Positions 43,920 through 53,001 of a stretch of DNA of 64,000 bases are shown in pieces. Both the position numbers and the translations under genes were made by a program. The DNA comes from Deinococcus hopiensis KR-140 (lineage in GTDB: Bacteria; Deinococcota; Deinococci; Deinococcales; Deinococcaceae), in assembly GCF_900176165.1 (NCBI RefSeq), contig NZ_FWWU01000006.1, forward strand, positions 310,001-374,000. The letters are read 5' to 3'. Every line of letters starts with the position of its first letter. The first letter of the stretch is position 1. The notes beneath the pieces are model-generated. The model searched no databases. It was not told the DNA's origin and saw nothing but the letters and a program-made list of their open reading frames with translations.

Positions 43920-45200
43920 ATGTTCTCCCTGCTCCGCGACCGCCGCATCCTGATCCTGTGGATCGGCGAGAGTATCAATTCCTTTGGCAGCGGCCTGACC
44001 TTCATCGCCCTCGCCTGGTTCCTCTACCGCCTCTATCCAGATTCGCCCACGCGGTCGGGCAGCGTCATTGGGGTCTGGACGGCGGCGATGCTGCTCGGCA
44101 CGGTCAGCCTGGCGAGCTTCACGGACATCTGGGACCGCCGCATCACCCTGCAGGTCGCCAACGGCCTGAGTGCCCTGTGGATCAGCCTGATTCCACTGCT
44201 CTACGCCCAGGACCTGCTTTCCTTTCCGGTCCTCTTCGCCGTCGCGGCCCTGAGCGGCTTTACCGGCAGCGTGATCTTTCCGGCGCAACAGGCGTCCCTG
44301 CCCACTTTCGTGCCCCCGAACCGGCTGCAGGGCATCCAGGCGCTCTTCAACCTCACTTGGACCACCAGCGGCCTGCTCGCTCCAATCAGCGCCGGCTTCC
44401 TGGTGGCGAGCGTCGGCGCGCCCGCTGTGATGTGGGTGAACGCAGCGAGCTTCGCCGCAGCTCTGGCGGCCTACTCGCTTGTGCGCTTTCCAGCCGTGAC
44501 CCGCCCCGGGGACAGCGGGCAGGGGCTGGCCGCCTGGTGGGCGCGGACCCGCTTCGGCTTCGCCTTCGTCCTCGCGCGGCCCGCGCTGTGGGCGACGTTG
44601 CTGGGCCTCGCCAGCGTCAACTTTGCCATGGAGCCCTACACCGCGGTCTTCTTGCCGCGCATCGCTGACCGCCTGATGACGGGCGTGGACCTGCCCGCCG
44701 CCCTGTCCTGGGTGAGCACTGAAAATCGGGGCGCCCTTGGGGTCGGCCTGCTGGGTTCGGTCCTGGCGCTGGCGGAACTGGGCATGGTGATCTGGATGGG
44801 GCGGCGCGTGAGTCACCATCCCCTGAACTGGATCGTGCTGGGCTGCGCTGGGCCCGCGCTGTGCATCGTCGGGGTGGCGTACGCGCCTGCGCTGTGGGTG
44901 GCCCTGATCCTCGCGCTGCTGATGGGGCTGTGCTTCGGACCCCTGAACGTGATGGTGGGGACGCTCTTTGCCCGGCTGACGCCGGAGGAGGTGCGCGGAC
45001 GGGTGTACAGCGCCCGCATCCTGGTGGGTCAAGGGCTGCGCCCGGTGGGGGTGAGTCTGGCCGCCCTGCTGATCGGTGTGGCGGGCCTCGCGCCGGCGGT
45101 GGCGTTGCTGGGCGTGTTCGCCGCCCTGCTCACGCTCGCGGGTTACCTGCGGGCACGCGGTGGGGAGGCAGGGGAGGGCAGATCGGCGGGCGGACGCTGA
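43920..45200 (+). CDS. MFS transporter (multidrug-efflux-like, MFS_3 group)
   Basis: 426 residues from ATG 43920 (CGAGG upstream). About 12 membrane segments; N-terminal L-L-R-D-R-R-I-L-I-L-W-I-G-E-S-I-N-S-F-G and the loop F-T-D-I-W-D-R-R in place of motif A (G-x-L-x-D-R-x-G-R). Late R-L-T-P-E-E-V-R-G-R-V-Y-S is typical of macrolide-type MFS exporters. Substrate unknown; no regulator adjacent. Confidence 0.88.
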   Translation: MFSLLRDRRILILWIGESINSFGSGLTFIALAWFLYRLYPDSPTRSGSVIGVWTAAMLLGTVSLASFTDIWDRRITLQVANGLSALWISLIPLLYAQDLLSFPVLFAVAALSGFTGSVIFPAQQASLPTFVPPNRLQGIQALFNLTWTTSGLLAPISAGFLVASVGAPAVMWVNAASFAAALAAYSLVRFPAVTRPGDSGQGLAAWWARTRFGFAFVLARPALWATLLGLASVNFAMEPYTAVFLPRIADRLMTGVDLPAALSWVSTENRGALGVGLLGSVLALAELGMVIWMGRRVSHHPLNWIVLGCAGPALCIVGVAYAPALWVALILALLMGLCFGPLNVMVGTLFARLTPEEVRGRVYSARILVGQGLRPVGVSLAALLIGVAGLAPAVALLGVFAALLTLAGYLRARGGEAGEGRSAGGR

Positions 45201-45316
45201 AGCGGTGCCGTTCGAGGCGCGCTGCCTGCCACAGACCATCTGGGCACGCGCCGCGCGCCAGGGGTCCTTTTTCCCCGCGCAGGCGCCTTTCGTGCTCCTC
45301 GGCACCTCCTCGTCAG

Positions 45317-45450
45317 CGTTCCGGTTCATCCGTGATGAAATCACGGGCCACCTCGGGCGGACGCGCAGCGCAGCGGGCAGGAGAAAAGCGGATAGAGGGA
45401 AGCAAAGCGGTGGGGGGGCGGAGCTGTTCACGAAACAGACGGACTCCGGA
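45317..45450 (+). repeat. family A element, copy A6 (variant 3' half)
   Basis: CGTTCCGGTTCATCCGTGAT and ATCACGGGCC match the family; the 3' half is replaced by a block with GGATAGAGGGAAGCA and CACGAAACAGACGGA that also occurs at 37670-37730. Confidence 0.75.
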
Positions 45451-45828
45451 GAAGATGCCCCAGCCCTCCGGGCGGCGCGGGGCGGCGGAAGGCGCAGAAC
45501 GCCTTCATTTCGCCCAGAACGGCTTATTTCCCTCCTCCACACCGGCGTTTCTCAGACAGTGACTCCTTTTGTGCAGGCCACTCTGAACGCCACGTTGTCC
45601 CTGCCGCCGCTGCGCGGGCTGGCCGAGCTCCGGCGGCGCGAGGACAACCCCGTGTGCGCCGGACGTGAGCGCCCTCCTCGCTGGAGGACACCTGGAAGCA
45701 GCGCTGCCAGGCAGTGGACATGCCCCGCGCGCCGAAGGCGGCCCAGCACCTCTCGGCACTCTTGCGGGGCCAAGAAGCGCCCGGCCGTGGGGGGTTTGGG
45801 GCTGCTGTCCGGCCAACGGGGGCAGGGT

Positions 45829-45906
45829 GCGATACGGTTTCCGGCCTATCCGTAGGGTCTGCTCGGGGGGAGCCGTGATTTCATCACGGATGAACCGAAA
45901 TTCTGA
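45829..45906 (-). repeat. family A element, short copy A7
   Basis: ATACGGTTTCCGG at the left, GCCGTGATTTCATCACGGAT and ACCGAAATTCTGACGG at the right; middle deleted. Confidence 0.75.
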
Positions 45907-45926
45907 CGGCTGGGCCCCCACCCCTG

Positions 45927-46868
45927 TCAGGCGGCCGTGATGCGGTCCACCTCAACGAGGTCCTCGGGAGAGAGCGTCCAGCCCGCGGCGGCCACGTTCG
46001 CGCCAATCTGTTCGGGCCGCGTGGCTCCGGCAATCACGCTGCTGGTCACGTCGTGCGAGAGCAGCCAGCTGAAGGCCAGGTCCAGCAAGGTATGCCCACG
46101 CGCCGCTGCGAACTGCCGCAGATCCTCCACGACCCGCCAGTTGCGTGCGGTCAGGTACCGGTGTTGCGCGCCCTCTGATCCCGTGATGCGGGCCCCCTCG
46201 GGCAGGGGCTGCCCGGCCTGGTACTTCCCGGTGAGCAGGCCGCTGGCCAGCGGGAAGTACGGCAGCAGGCCCAGACCCAGCTCCCGCATAGTAGGCATCA
46301 GCTCGCCCTCGATGTCCCGCACCAGCAGGCTGTACTCGTCCTGACAGGCGGTGAACCGGGCCTGGCCGGGTCGCTCGGCTGCCTCGTCCGCCGCCCGGAC
46401 GCCGGCCGCATTCATATTCGACACGCCCACGGCCCGAACCAGACCGGCCTGAACGAGTTCGTCCAGGGCCCCCAGGGTGTCTTCAATGGGCGTCTCAGGG
46501 TCTGGGCGGTGAAGTTGGTACAGGTCCAGGTGGTCGGTGCCCAGCCGCCGCAAGCTCGCTTCGAGTGCCTGCCGGATATAGGTGGGCCTGGCGCCCTGAA
46601 GCTCACCCGCATCGTCCATGGGAAGCCCGAACTTGCTGGCGAGGATGACGCGGGACCGTTCCTGCCCGAGGGCCCGGCCCAGCATGGTCTCCGAGCCGCC
46701 CCGGTTGCCGTAGACGTCGGCGGTGTCGAAAAAATTGATGCCGTGGTCCAGGGCCTGACGAACGACCGCTGTGGTGGCGGCCTGATCGAGGCGGCCGCCG
46801 AAGTTGTTGCAGCCGAGACCAACGGCGGAGACCTGCAGGCCCGAGGAACCCAGGACGCGGAGTTGCAT
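45927..46868 (-). CDS. aldo/keto reductase
   Basis: 313 residues from ATG 46868 (AGGA 8 nt upstream). R-V-L-G-S-S-G-L-Q-V-S-A-V-G-L-G, F-F-D-T-A-D-V-Y-G-N and Y-Q-L-H-R-P-D give the AKR tetrad D48, Y53, K79, H120. NADPH-dependent reduction of aldehydes or ketones; Gpr/YghZ-like group. Monocistronic; a family B element follows its upstream end within 12 bp. Confidence 0.92.
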   Translation of the reverse strand: MQLRVLGSSGLQVSAVGLGCNNFGGRLDQAATTAVVRQALDHGINFFDTADVYGNRGGSETMLGRALGQERSRVILASKFGLPMDDAGELQGARPTYIRQALEASLRRLGTDHLDLYQLHRPDPETPIEDTLGALDELVQAGLVRAVGVSNMNAAGVRAADEAAERPGQARFTACQDEYSLLVRDIEGELMPTMRELGLGLLPYFPLASGLLTGKYQAGQPLPEGARITGSEGAQHRYLTARNWRVVEDLRQFAAARGHTLLDLAFSWLLSHDVTSSVIAGATRPEQIGANVAAAGWTLSPEDLVEVDRITAA

Positions 46869-46878
46869 GCCCATCATC

Positions 46879-47006
46879 CTAGAGCATGTATCAACGTGTG
46901 GACCTCTTGTTGAGCGAGCCCGGCAAGCGAAATGCGCATGGGGGAGAAGGGGGAGCCGTGAGGGCTGCCCTTCCACGCCCGGCGCCATTCGGACCCATGC
47001 TCCAGG
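46879..47006 (+). repeat. family B element, copy B2
   Basis: TAGAGCATGTATCAACGTGT at the left, GGGGGAGAAGGGGGAGCCGT inside, and CGGACCCATGCTCCA at the right, so both ends carry (T)AGAGCATG-type inverted repeats. It sits directly upstream of the aldo/keto reductase start. Confidence 0.8.
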
Positions 47007-47204
47007 GCGCGGGGGGCGCTCACCCTCAAGGCGCGGAGCGGGGCCGACGCCCCACGTTTCCGCCGGGGGCCATGCCGGCTCCTGCCTGCCGGGATCCGCA
47101 TCGGCACCGCGCGGTGGCCCGGGCGCTGACCGTGCGCGGCCCACGGCCCAGGCCGGGCGGGAAACGCACCTGGCGCGGGCGTCTTGCGCCCGCACGCGCC
47201 CCCG

Positions 47205-48245
47205 TCAGAAGCGGTCGATGACGCTCACGCCCGTTCCTGCGAACCGGTCCATGTTCACCAGGGCGCCTATCGACTCTTCGAGCGTCAGGCGCTGGCCGAT
47301 CAGCGCCTCGGGCTTCAGCAGGCCCGCTCCGATCATCCCCAGCATCTCCGGGTACGCGTGGGCGGCCATGCCGTGGCTGCCGTAGAGTTCGAGTTCCCGG
47401 GCGATCACGGCGTCCATCGGAAGTGCCGGCCGGCTCTGGTCCCCGAGCAGCAGGCCCACCTGCACGTGCCGTCCCCGCCGGCGGAGGTTGGCCACCGAGT
47501 TGAAGGCAGTCTGCGGGTGTCCCAGGGCGTCCAGGGAGACGTGGGCCCCGCCTCCCGTGAGGTCGTGGACGGCCTGCACGGTGTCGGAGACGGTACGGCT
47601 GTTCACCGTGACCTCTGCCCCCAGGTCCCGGGCTCTTTCCAGCTTCTGATCGTCGATGTCCACGGCGATGACGCGGGCCCCAAGGGCGCGGCCGATCATG
47701 ACCGCCGACAGGCCCACGCCGCCGCAGCCGTGCACGGCCAGCCACTCTCCGCCCCGCACACGCCCCTGCTGCACCACCGCGCGGAACGACGTGGCGAAGC
47801 GGCACCCGAGGCTCGCGGCCGTCGTGTACGTCATGTCCTCCGGAAGGCGTACCAAGTTCTGATCGGCGTGGTGAATGCCAACGTACTGCGCAAACGACCC
47901 CCAGTGCGTGAAGCCCGGCTGGAACTGGCGCTCGCAGACCTGCGGGTGGCCGGACTGGCACTCGCCGCAGTCCCCACAACCGCACACGAAGGGCAGCGTC
48001 GCCCGGTCGCCCACCTGCCAGCGCCGAACGCCCGGCCCGGCGGCAACGACGGTTCCGGCAATCTCGTGGCCGGGGACGTGGGGCAGCCGGATGTCCGGGT
48101 CGTGACCCATCCAGCCGTGCCAGTCGCTGCGGCAGACGCCGGTCGCACCGACTTCCAGCACCACGCCCCCCGGCACTGGTGCCGGGTCGGGCACTTCCCG
48201 GAGTTCAGGACGCTGGCCAAACTGCGCGTAGACGACGGCTCGCAT
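47205..48245 (-). CDS. zinc-dependent alcohol dehydrogenase (MDR family)
   Basis: 346 residues. Catalytic zinc ligands C38, H60 and E61 (V-P-G-H-E) and the structural zinc set C90, C93, C96, C104. Cofactor loop G-C-G-G-V-G-L-S-A-V near residue 172. No leader. Stop is followed by a GC hairpin (GCGGGCG/CGCCCGC) near 47177. Oxidises or reduces alcohol/aldehyde pairs with NAD(P)H; specificity unknown. Confidence 0.92.
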   Translation of the reverse strand: MRAVVYAQFGQRPELREVPDPAPVPGGVVLEVGATGVCRSDWHGWMGHDPDIRLPHVPGHEIAGTVVAAGPGVRRWQVGDRATLPFVCGCGDCGECQSGHPQVCERQFQPGFTHWGSFAQYVGIHHADQNLVRLPEDMTYTTAASLGCRFATSFRAVVQQGRVRGGEWLAVHGCGGVGLSAVMIGRALGARVIAVDIDDQKLERARDLGAEVTVNSRTVSDTVQAVHDLTGGGAHVSLDALGHPQTAFNSVANLRRRGRHVQVGLLLGDQSRPALPMDAVIARELELYGSHGMAAHAYPEMLGMIGAGLLKPEALIGQRLTLEESIGALVNMDRFAGTGVSVIDRF

Positions 48246-48471
48246 GCTCCCCAAAGTAGCAGTGACCGGGGCTGCCCGGCCGCGTGAACGGCAGTAAGGG
48301 CCTGGAGCTCGTCCGCGGGCGGCGCGAGGTCTGCGCACAGCGAGGTCTGCGCACAGGGGTCAGGACGGGGGTCACGGACCGGAAAGGACCCAGGACGAAC
48401 CAGTCTTCCCTGCGTTGCCGGGTGGGGCGCGTCCGGGCCGCACATGCACCTGCGCCGGGTCGCCGGCCTTT

Positions 48472-48601
48472 TCATACGGTTTCCCTCCGCTCCGGTGCTG
48501 CCGCGCTTATGCGTCACCGTTGTTCCCGCGCGCTCCGCCGCGTTGCAGGTCCGCTCAGGGAACCCCGGGACGGGGCAGCGCGCATCAACCGGGATCCTGT
48601 T
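48472..48601 (-). repeat. family A element, copy A8 (diverged)
   Basis: CATACGGTTTCCCTCCGCTC at the left and GCGCATCAACCGGGATCCTG at the right, with GTCACCGTTGTTCC and CCGCGTTGCAGGTCCGCTC between. The surrounding gap (48246-48666) has no other feature. Confidence 0.7.
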
Positions 48602-48666
48602 CAGGTCGTGGGCAGAGTGCAAGCGCTCTGGTCTTGAGGGGAAGCTCTGCCGCCCGGCGGGGCCCC

Positions 48667-49330
48667 TCAGGCCTTCTCCGGCACCGTGCGGGCATACGCT
48701 TCAGGGTCTGTCGCGCCTTCGGTGGAGATCAGCAGCACCGTGCTGTCCGGGGTGACGCCGAGCCTCTCCCGCGCCTCAGCGGCGAGTGGGCCCGCAAGCA
48801 GTTCGAGCAGTCCGCCTGCCCCAGCTGCGCCGCTCTCGCCGGACGTGACGGCGCCACGCGCGAGCAGCCGCACGGCCTGCTCGGCGCGCCCGTCTGGAAG
48901 CGCCACGGAGGCGCTGAGCCCCCCTTGCAGGACGGGCCATGCGAGCGGAGAGACGGTGCCGCCGTTGAGGCCCGCCATGATCGACGCGTGGGGTCCAGGC
49001 ACCGCGGTGGGTTCCCCGGCCTCCAGGGACCGCAACACGCAGTCTGCCCGGAGGGGTTCCACGCCCACCACCCGCGTCTGCCAGCCTGGCACCCGGTAAT
49101 GCCGCACCGCCGCCGCCAGGGAGCCAACGCCCATCTGCGCGGCGACGACGTCCGGCTGCCCGCGGCCCTGCGCGGCGAGCTGCGCGTCAATCTCCATGAA
49201 GATGGTCGCGTATCCCTCGACCACCCAGGTCGGGACGCGCCCGTAGCCTGTCCAGACGGTGTCGCTGATGACCAGGTGCCGTCCGCGCGGCCGCGCACTG
49301 AGCCGCCTCCAGGGCAACGTGACGTCCTGA
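48667..49330 (-). pseudogene. diaminopropionate ammonia-lyase, C-terminal fragment
   Basis: The frame holds V-I-S-D-T-V-W-T-G-Y, Q-M-G-V-G-S-L-A-A-A-V, V-V-G-V-E-P, S-I-M-A-G-L-N-G-G, G-E-S-G-A-A-G and I-S-T-E-G-A-T-D-P-E-A-Y, in the order of DpaL-type PLP lyases. The N-terminal half with the PLP lysine is absent; upstream sequence is unrelated. The remaining start is not genuine. Unlikely to be active. Confidence 0.8.
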
Positions 49331-49452
49331 GTTGGGATGCTTCAAGCGTCAGGCCAACTTGAGCGGTTGGAGGTCAGTCCGAAGGGACTTCCTTCCATCC
49401 TCCGTACAGTGAAGGTGACCAGTTCGGATTACGCTTTACGCACGGTGACGTT

Positions 49453-49743
49453 TTATGCGTTAAAAAAGGGCCATTCTTGAAAGACGAACAGCCTCGTGGA
49501 TGACGCGTCTCGCGGGTAGAACAGGGGTTGGTATGGCGTTATTGGTCTTCCGTTGAGTCTGAAAGTGCTGACGAAGAACGCAGTGGATCCCCACTCTTTA
49601 CCGCGCTGAGCCCAGAAACACGGGCGCCATTCATCAGGCTCCTGCCAGTCAGCGGAGTACCATGATTGGTAGCGGTGTAAGCTCACACCGGTCCTCCACG
49701 CTTCGGACCGAGCGGAAACGGGCCAACACACAAAACGTTCCAC
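49453..49743 (-). CDS. hypothetical aromatic-rich protein (96 aa)
   Basis: GTG at 49743. Very rich in Trp, Phe and Tyr (Y-Q-S-W-Y-S-A-D-W-Q-E-P-D-E-W-R-P-C-F-W), ending F-V-F-Q-E-W-P-F-F-N-A. Composition argues for a real protein, but the start and ribosome site are weak. No family known. Confidence 0.45.
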   Translation of the reverse strand: MERFVCWPVSARSEAWRTGVSLHRYQSWYSADWQEPDEWRPCFWAQRGKEWGSTAFFVSTFRLNGRPITPYQPLFYPRDASSTRLFVFQEWPFFNA

Positions 49744-49783
49744 TGGGATTCATACCGACCTAAGCCCTGTCCTGCCTTTACGA

Positions 49784-50350
49784 TCAAACTCCATCCCCGC
49801 CGCCCAGGGTCGCGGTCAGTTGCTTGCTGACCGGCTTGATCTCCTTGATGGTTGGCTGACCGGTGTAGTTCGCGTCACGCGTGATCTGCAAGGCCACCCG
49901 GGAACCGCTGCCCACCGTCAGCGTGAGGGCGGTGGGCTTGAAGGCCGAGGTGAAGCCTGCCGTGGGTATCGTGGTCTCAGCCGTTACGTTGACCTGTATT
50001 ACGCCTTCCCCCTTGCCGCCTGTCGTCGAGCCCTGGATGATGATGGGGTACGCGCCCGGCGTGGTGGTCGGGGACGCCTGGATCTGAAGGCCTGCGCCAC
50101 TGGTGGTCACCGTCAGCTCTTTAGGGGCTCCGGGAACCTTCAGATTGAGGTTTGTGACGGGCGTGCCGTCTCCCGTGGCCGTCACCGCGACGCAAGCACT
50201 TTTGCTGGCGGTCAGGGCCAGGGGCTTGGGCGTGGCTGTCAGATCAGGGGGAACAAGGAAGGGATTGCTGAACTGGCCTTGGCCGCACGCGGTGAGGAAG
50301 GCGAGGAGGAGCGCGGCCGGGAGGTGGCCCCGCAAACGCCGTGCGTTCAC
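49784..50350 (-). CDS. predicted lipoprotein (188 aa)
   Basis: GTG at 50350 chosen because it opens a signal peptide (L-P-A-A-L-L-L-A-F-L) with lipobox L-T-A-C; longer starts place this inside the protein. The mature region carries T-V-T-T-S-G-A-G-L-Q-I-Q-A and T-P-G-A-Y-P-I-I-I-Q-G-S-T, an Ig-like beta pattern. Divergent from the next gene with a 67-bp intergenic space. Function unknown. Confidence 0.7.
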   Translation of the reverse strand: MNARRLRGHLPAALLLAFLTACGQGQFSNPFLVPPDLTATPKPLALTASKSACVAVTATGDGTPVTNLNLKVPGAPKELTVTTSGAGLQIQASPTTTPGAYPIIIQGSTTGGKGEGVIQVNVTAETTIPTAGFTSAFKPTALTLTVGSGSRVALQITRDANYTGQPTIKEIKPVSKQLTATLGGGDGV

Positions 50351-50417
50351 ACCCCTGCAGCGTGCGGTGGTGGTGGCCCAATCCCTCCAATGGCACAGAT
50401 CGTGTACGGTCGGGAGA

Positions 50418-51089
50418 ATGACCGAGAACCGCGCGAGTTCCGCTTCCGTGCTTTTCGGCCTCACACTTGTGGAGATCCGCTTCACGACCGTTGCGGGGCA
50501 GCCTGAATGGGTCGAGGAGTGCTGTCCTTACCGGGAGTGTCTTGCGGGAACACCGCTGGAGGCAGATGAAGTGGTCCAGCTGGAAGGGGAGAATGACCAG
50601 GGGGAGGCCGTCTGGTGGACGGCCCGCCTGACGGGTGCGAGGTGCCCGAACCTCTCCCGGTATGGGAACCACACTTTGAGGTTGGGATGCCAGAGGGGCC
50701 CCTGGCAAGCGCTGCAGGCCGTTGAGGCGTTTTTCAACGGATCGTGGTTGCAAGGGAACGCTGAGGACCCATCGTTCTTGCGAAGTCTCGCTGAGTTGCG
50801 GCCTGGGGAGGGCGTGAACTTGCGTGAGGAGGGTCATGCGGTGCGCGTGGGGGATTGCGTCTCCCTCTGGTCGGGGATGAGTTACCTCGGCGCCGAGCTG
50901 CCGCAAGCGCAGATCGCCTGGGAGGACTGGAGCGAACTCGTGAAGCTCAACCTGGTCTTTTTGGACCTCAAAGCTGCTGTGGAGGCGTTCGTACGAAACG
51001 CCCAACGGGAGACGAAACTCCCTGGAGACGCCGCACTGCCCCAGTACCAGGCTGCCCATGGATTCCTTTGCGCTGAACGGTGGCAATAG
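50418..51089 (+). CDS. hypothetical protein (223 aa)
   Basis: ATG at 50418 with GGGAG upstream. Cytoplasmic, no leader. Segments include R-F-T-T-V-A-G-Q-P-E-W-V-E-E-C-C-P-Y-R-E, L-R-L-G-C-Q-R-G-P-W-Q-A-L-Q-A, and a C-terminal helix W-S-E-L-V-K-L-N-L-V-F-L-D-L-K-A. Three Cys in the first third. Not recognised. Confidence 0.65.
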   Translation: MTENRASSASVLFGLTLVEIRFTTVAGQPEWVEECCPYRECLAGTPLEADEVVQLEGENDQGEAVWWTARLTGARCPNLSRYGNHTLRLGCQRGPWQALQAVEAFFNGSWLQGNAEDPSFLRSLAELRPGEGVNLREEGHAVRVGDCVSLWSGMSYLGAELPQAQIAWEDWSELVKLNLVFLDLKAAVEAFVRNAQRETKLPGDAALPQYQAAHGFLCAERWQ

Positions 51090-51137
51090 GCAGCGACCGA
51101 CTTCCGAGAAGTTAACGGCCCGGGCACTTTTGTGCGC

Positions 51138-51303
51138 CAGGGCAGACGTTCTGCACTCCTCCCGCATGCTTCTTGACCTCTCTGGGCGCCAGCCGGGTGT
51201 TCACCAACATTTGGAAGGCAGAAGTGGACGCACTCTGGGTCCGCTTCCTCTCATTCTGCAACACGGCACCATCCAACGGGAGGAGTGCAGAACGTCTGCC
51301 CTG
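51138..51303. mobile_element. 166-bp element with perfect 27-bp terminal inverted repeats
   Basis: CAGGGCAGACGTTCTGCACT begins the left arm (51138-51164); its exact complement occupies 51277-51303. The 112 bp between encode nothing evident. No clear target duplication. The rest of the gap to 51524 shows no supported gene. Confidence 0.8.
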
Positions 51304-51524
51304 CCTTGTTCCTCCAGACGAGTGCAAGCCAGACGTAATTTTTCAAAGTGACAAAGTCCTGCTTATTCCTGTTGTTCTCCGGGCAGCCAGCGCTTACTGC
51401 TGGGCCAAACCAGGCCGCAGCGCTGACCCTCGGACAAATTACGCCTTTACCACTCGGCAGGTGACCAGTTGCATGAGCGCCACAGTTTTCCTGTTGGTGA
51501 CCGAACGCCTGGCTTGCCCCACTC

Positions 51525-52193
51525 TTACAAGACCGGAGGCTTGGTTCCGAAGGACAACAGCCCTCCAAACGGCATCACTGAAAGGGTGAACTTGTCATCG
51601 TTGATGACGAAGCGCATCAGGTTCCACCCCCGATGTAAGGGGAGCGTGACCTTTTGCACCACACCGACTTTGACGCACTGCAGGGTCCCGCTGAGCGTAT
51701 CGTCGCGCGTCACAAATACAGGCACGTCAATCTGAAACCCACTGTCCCCAATCTGGGGCAGGAGATAGAGTGACACGCCGCCCTCACTGGTGCTGAAATC
51801 CCCCGTATTGAGCATGAGTGCCCTCGCGCTGGGATCGCTCTCGGTAAATGTGTCCGTGCAACTCGCACTCAGCGCTTTACTCACGATCCGTGCAGGCAAG
51901 GTTGCTTTCTCCAGTACGCCCTGGGGCTCGCCGGGAAGCTTGAGCGTGCCCCGGCCGAGAGCGTCGACCTGACCCGAAGCGACGACGGCCCCGGCAGACT
52001 TGTCCAGCGTGAAGGACCGCAGCGCCACATTGCCTGCTCCGAGCGTCCACCCTGCAAGAAACTCCCTGTACAGCTGCACAGTCACGTCCACATCCGAAAC
52101 CGAGGGATTGGGAGGCAGGCTGGAGTTTCCTCCACCACATGCGGCCAGAAGGAGGGGAAGGGCCGACAGTGCGCGAAACCTCGTCTTTCTCAT
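51525..52193 (-). CDS. predicted lipoprotein (222 aa)
   Basis: ATG at 52193; M-R-K-T-R-F-R-A-L-S-A-L-P-L-L-L-A-A-C gives lipobox L-A-A-C. Mature part begins with a Gly/Ser/Pro linker, then beta-rich sequence, two Cys likely paired, and W-N-L-M-R-F-V-I-N near the end. Similar in layout to the lipoproteins at 885, 9362, 41672 and 49784, but not obviously homologous. Function unknown. Confidence 0.75.
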   Translation of the reverse strand: MRKTRFRALSALPLLLAACGGGNSSLPPNPSVSDVDVTVQLYREFLAGWTLGAGNVALRSFTLDKSAGAVVASGQVDALGRGTLKLPGEPQGVLEKATLPARIVSKALSASCTDTFTESDPSARALMLNTGDFSTSEGGVSLYLLPQIGDSGFQIDVPVFVTRDDTLSGTLQCVKVGVVQKVTLPLHRGWNLMRFVINDDKFTLSVMPFGGLLSFGTKPPVL

Positions 52194-52342
52194 GGTTTGA
52201 CTATGGGGGTGCACCCGTCAAAAAGGCGTCAAACCACACGCCCTGCACCACCGTTTTAAACCTCCCAGCGCTCCAATCGAACCCGCCCGTGTGAACGCGG
52301 ACATCCGCTACTTCTTCAGGTGCAAGACCTGAGTATCAGGCC

Positions 52343-52374
52343 TTAAAAAACCCACCCCAGGAGTTCCTGGGGGG
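52343..52374 (-). terminator. terminator acting on the minus strand
   Basis: CCCCAGGA/TCCTGGGG hairpin followed, on the minus strand, by GTGGG and TTTTTT. The minus-strand transcript it would end is unclear; the nearest upstream intact gene is the MocR regulator. Confidence 0.6.
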
Positions 52375-52540
52375 ATACACGTACCCGTGGGCTGAGCCGG
52401 GATCACTGCCGCAGCGATGATGTTTCGGGTCAGTCCCCCGGTGTTGGAGGGCAATCGCCTCTATCTCTAGGTTGTGGTGGGTATGACCGGAGGCTTTCCT
52501 GAAGCGGGCAGCGTGACGGGCATCCGCGAGAACGGTTTGA

Positions 52541-52672
52541 TCCCCGACTGGGGCATCTGGGTGAATGGCGCCGTGAGGGGTGTCCCTCCACCCACGGCGC
52601 CATTCACCCAGATGCGCATTCCAGTTCGCTCGCCGGACCCGGTCAAAAACAAGTCCTCTTTTTGACAACTGA
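52541..52672 (-). repeat. family B element, copy B3, with long perfect hairpin
   Basis: Minus strand runs GTTGTCAAAAAGAGGACTTG, TTTTTGACCGGG, GAACTGGAATGCGCATCTGG. Arms GCATCTGGGTGAATGGCGCC... (52553-52575) and 52593-52615 are perfectly complementary over 23 bp, longer than in the other copies. Confidence 0.8.
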
Positions 52673-52880
52673 CCTCAACGTGATGGGTGCAGGGGAGGGC
52701 GAGGCGGAGCTGGACTCTTGACAGGCTGTCGTCACTGAGGCCTTCCTGCTCGGTGAGGGCTTTGGCTCCGTCCAGATCGGTCACCCGGCGCGCCATCGTT
52801 CCTGTTCCCGGCGCCAGGATGACCCTGGGGAAAACGACTTTACGCTTGAGGCGCTGGGACGGGGCGGGGAGTTTCACCAT
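52673..52880 (-). CDS. possible gene fragment interrupted by element B3
   Basis: M-V-K-L-P-A-P-S-Q-R-L-K-R-K-V-V-F-P-R-V to T-H-H-V-E-V-S-C-Q-K has protein-like composition and runs into the B3 element; protein-like sequence in another frame follows on the far side (R-K-A-S-G-H-T-H-H-N-L-E-I-E-A-I). No ribosome site. Not recognised. Confidence 0.3.
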
Positions 52881-53001
52881 TGAGGAGGTGCAGCGGTGCG
52901 CTGCAGGTGCCGCTGGCCTTCAGGCGGCGCAGTGGGCGAGGACTGGGGCCTGACCGCCACGCTCACCCCGCGTCCGCCTGCCCTAGTGCCCCGCGCCTGG
53001 A

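Larger units (their letters stand above)
45201..45926. other. gene-free region holding two family A elements
   Basis: Copies A6 and A7 lie in opposite orientation about 380 bp apart. The sequence between them is GC-rich without a supported gene. Confidence 0.45.

Noticed and set aside
42966..45542. Minus-strand open frame of about 850 codons opposite the MFS gene
   Set aside because: Low-complexity Arg/Gln/His-rich translation over the MFS part, typical of an antisense frame in high-GC DNA; only the 43471-43709 and 43177-43461 sections look like protein.
45450..45828. Possible cargo gene between oppositely oriented family A elements A6 and A7 (composite unit)
   Set aside because: No coding sequence with start signals; frames are Arg/Pro-rich noise.
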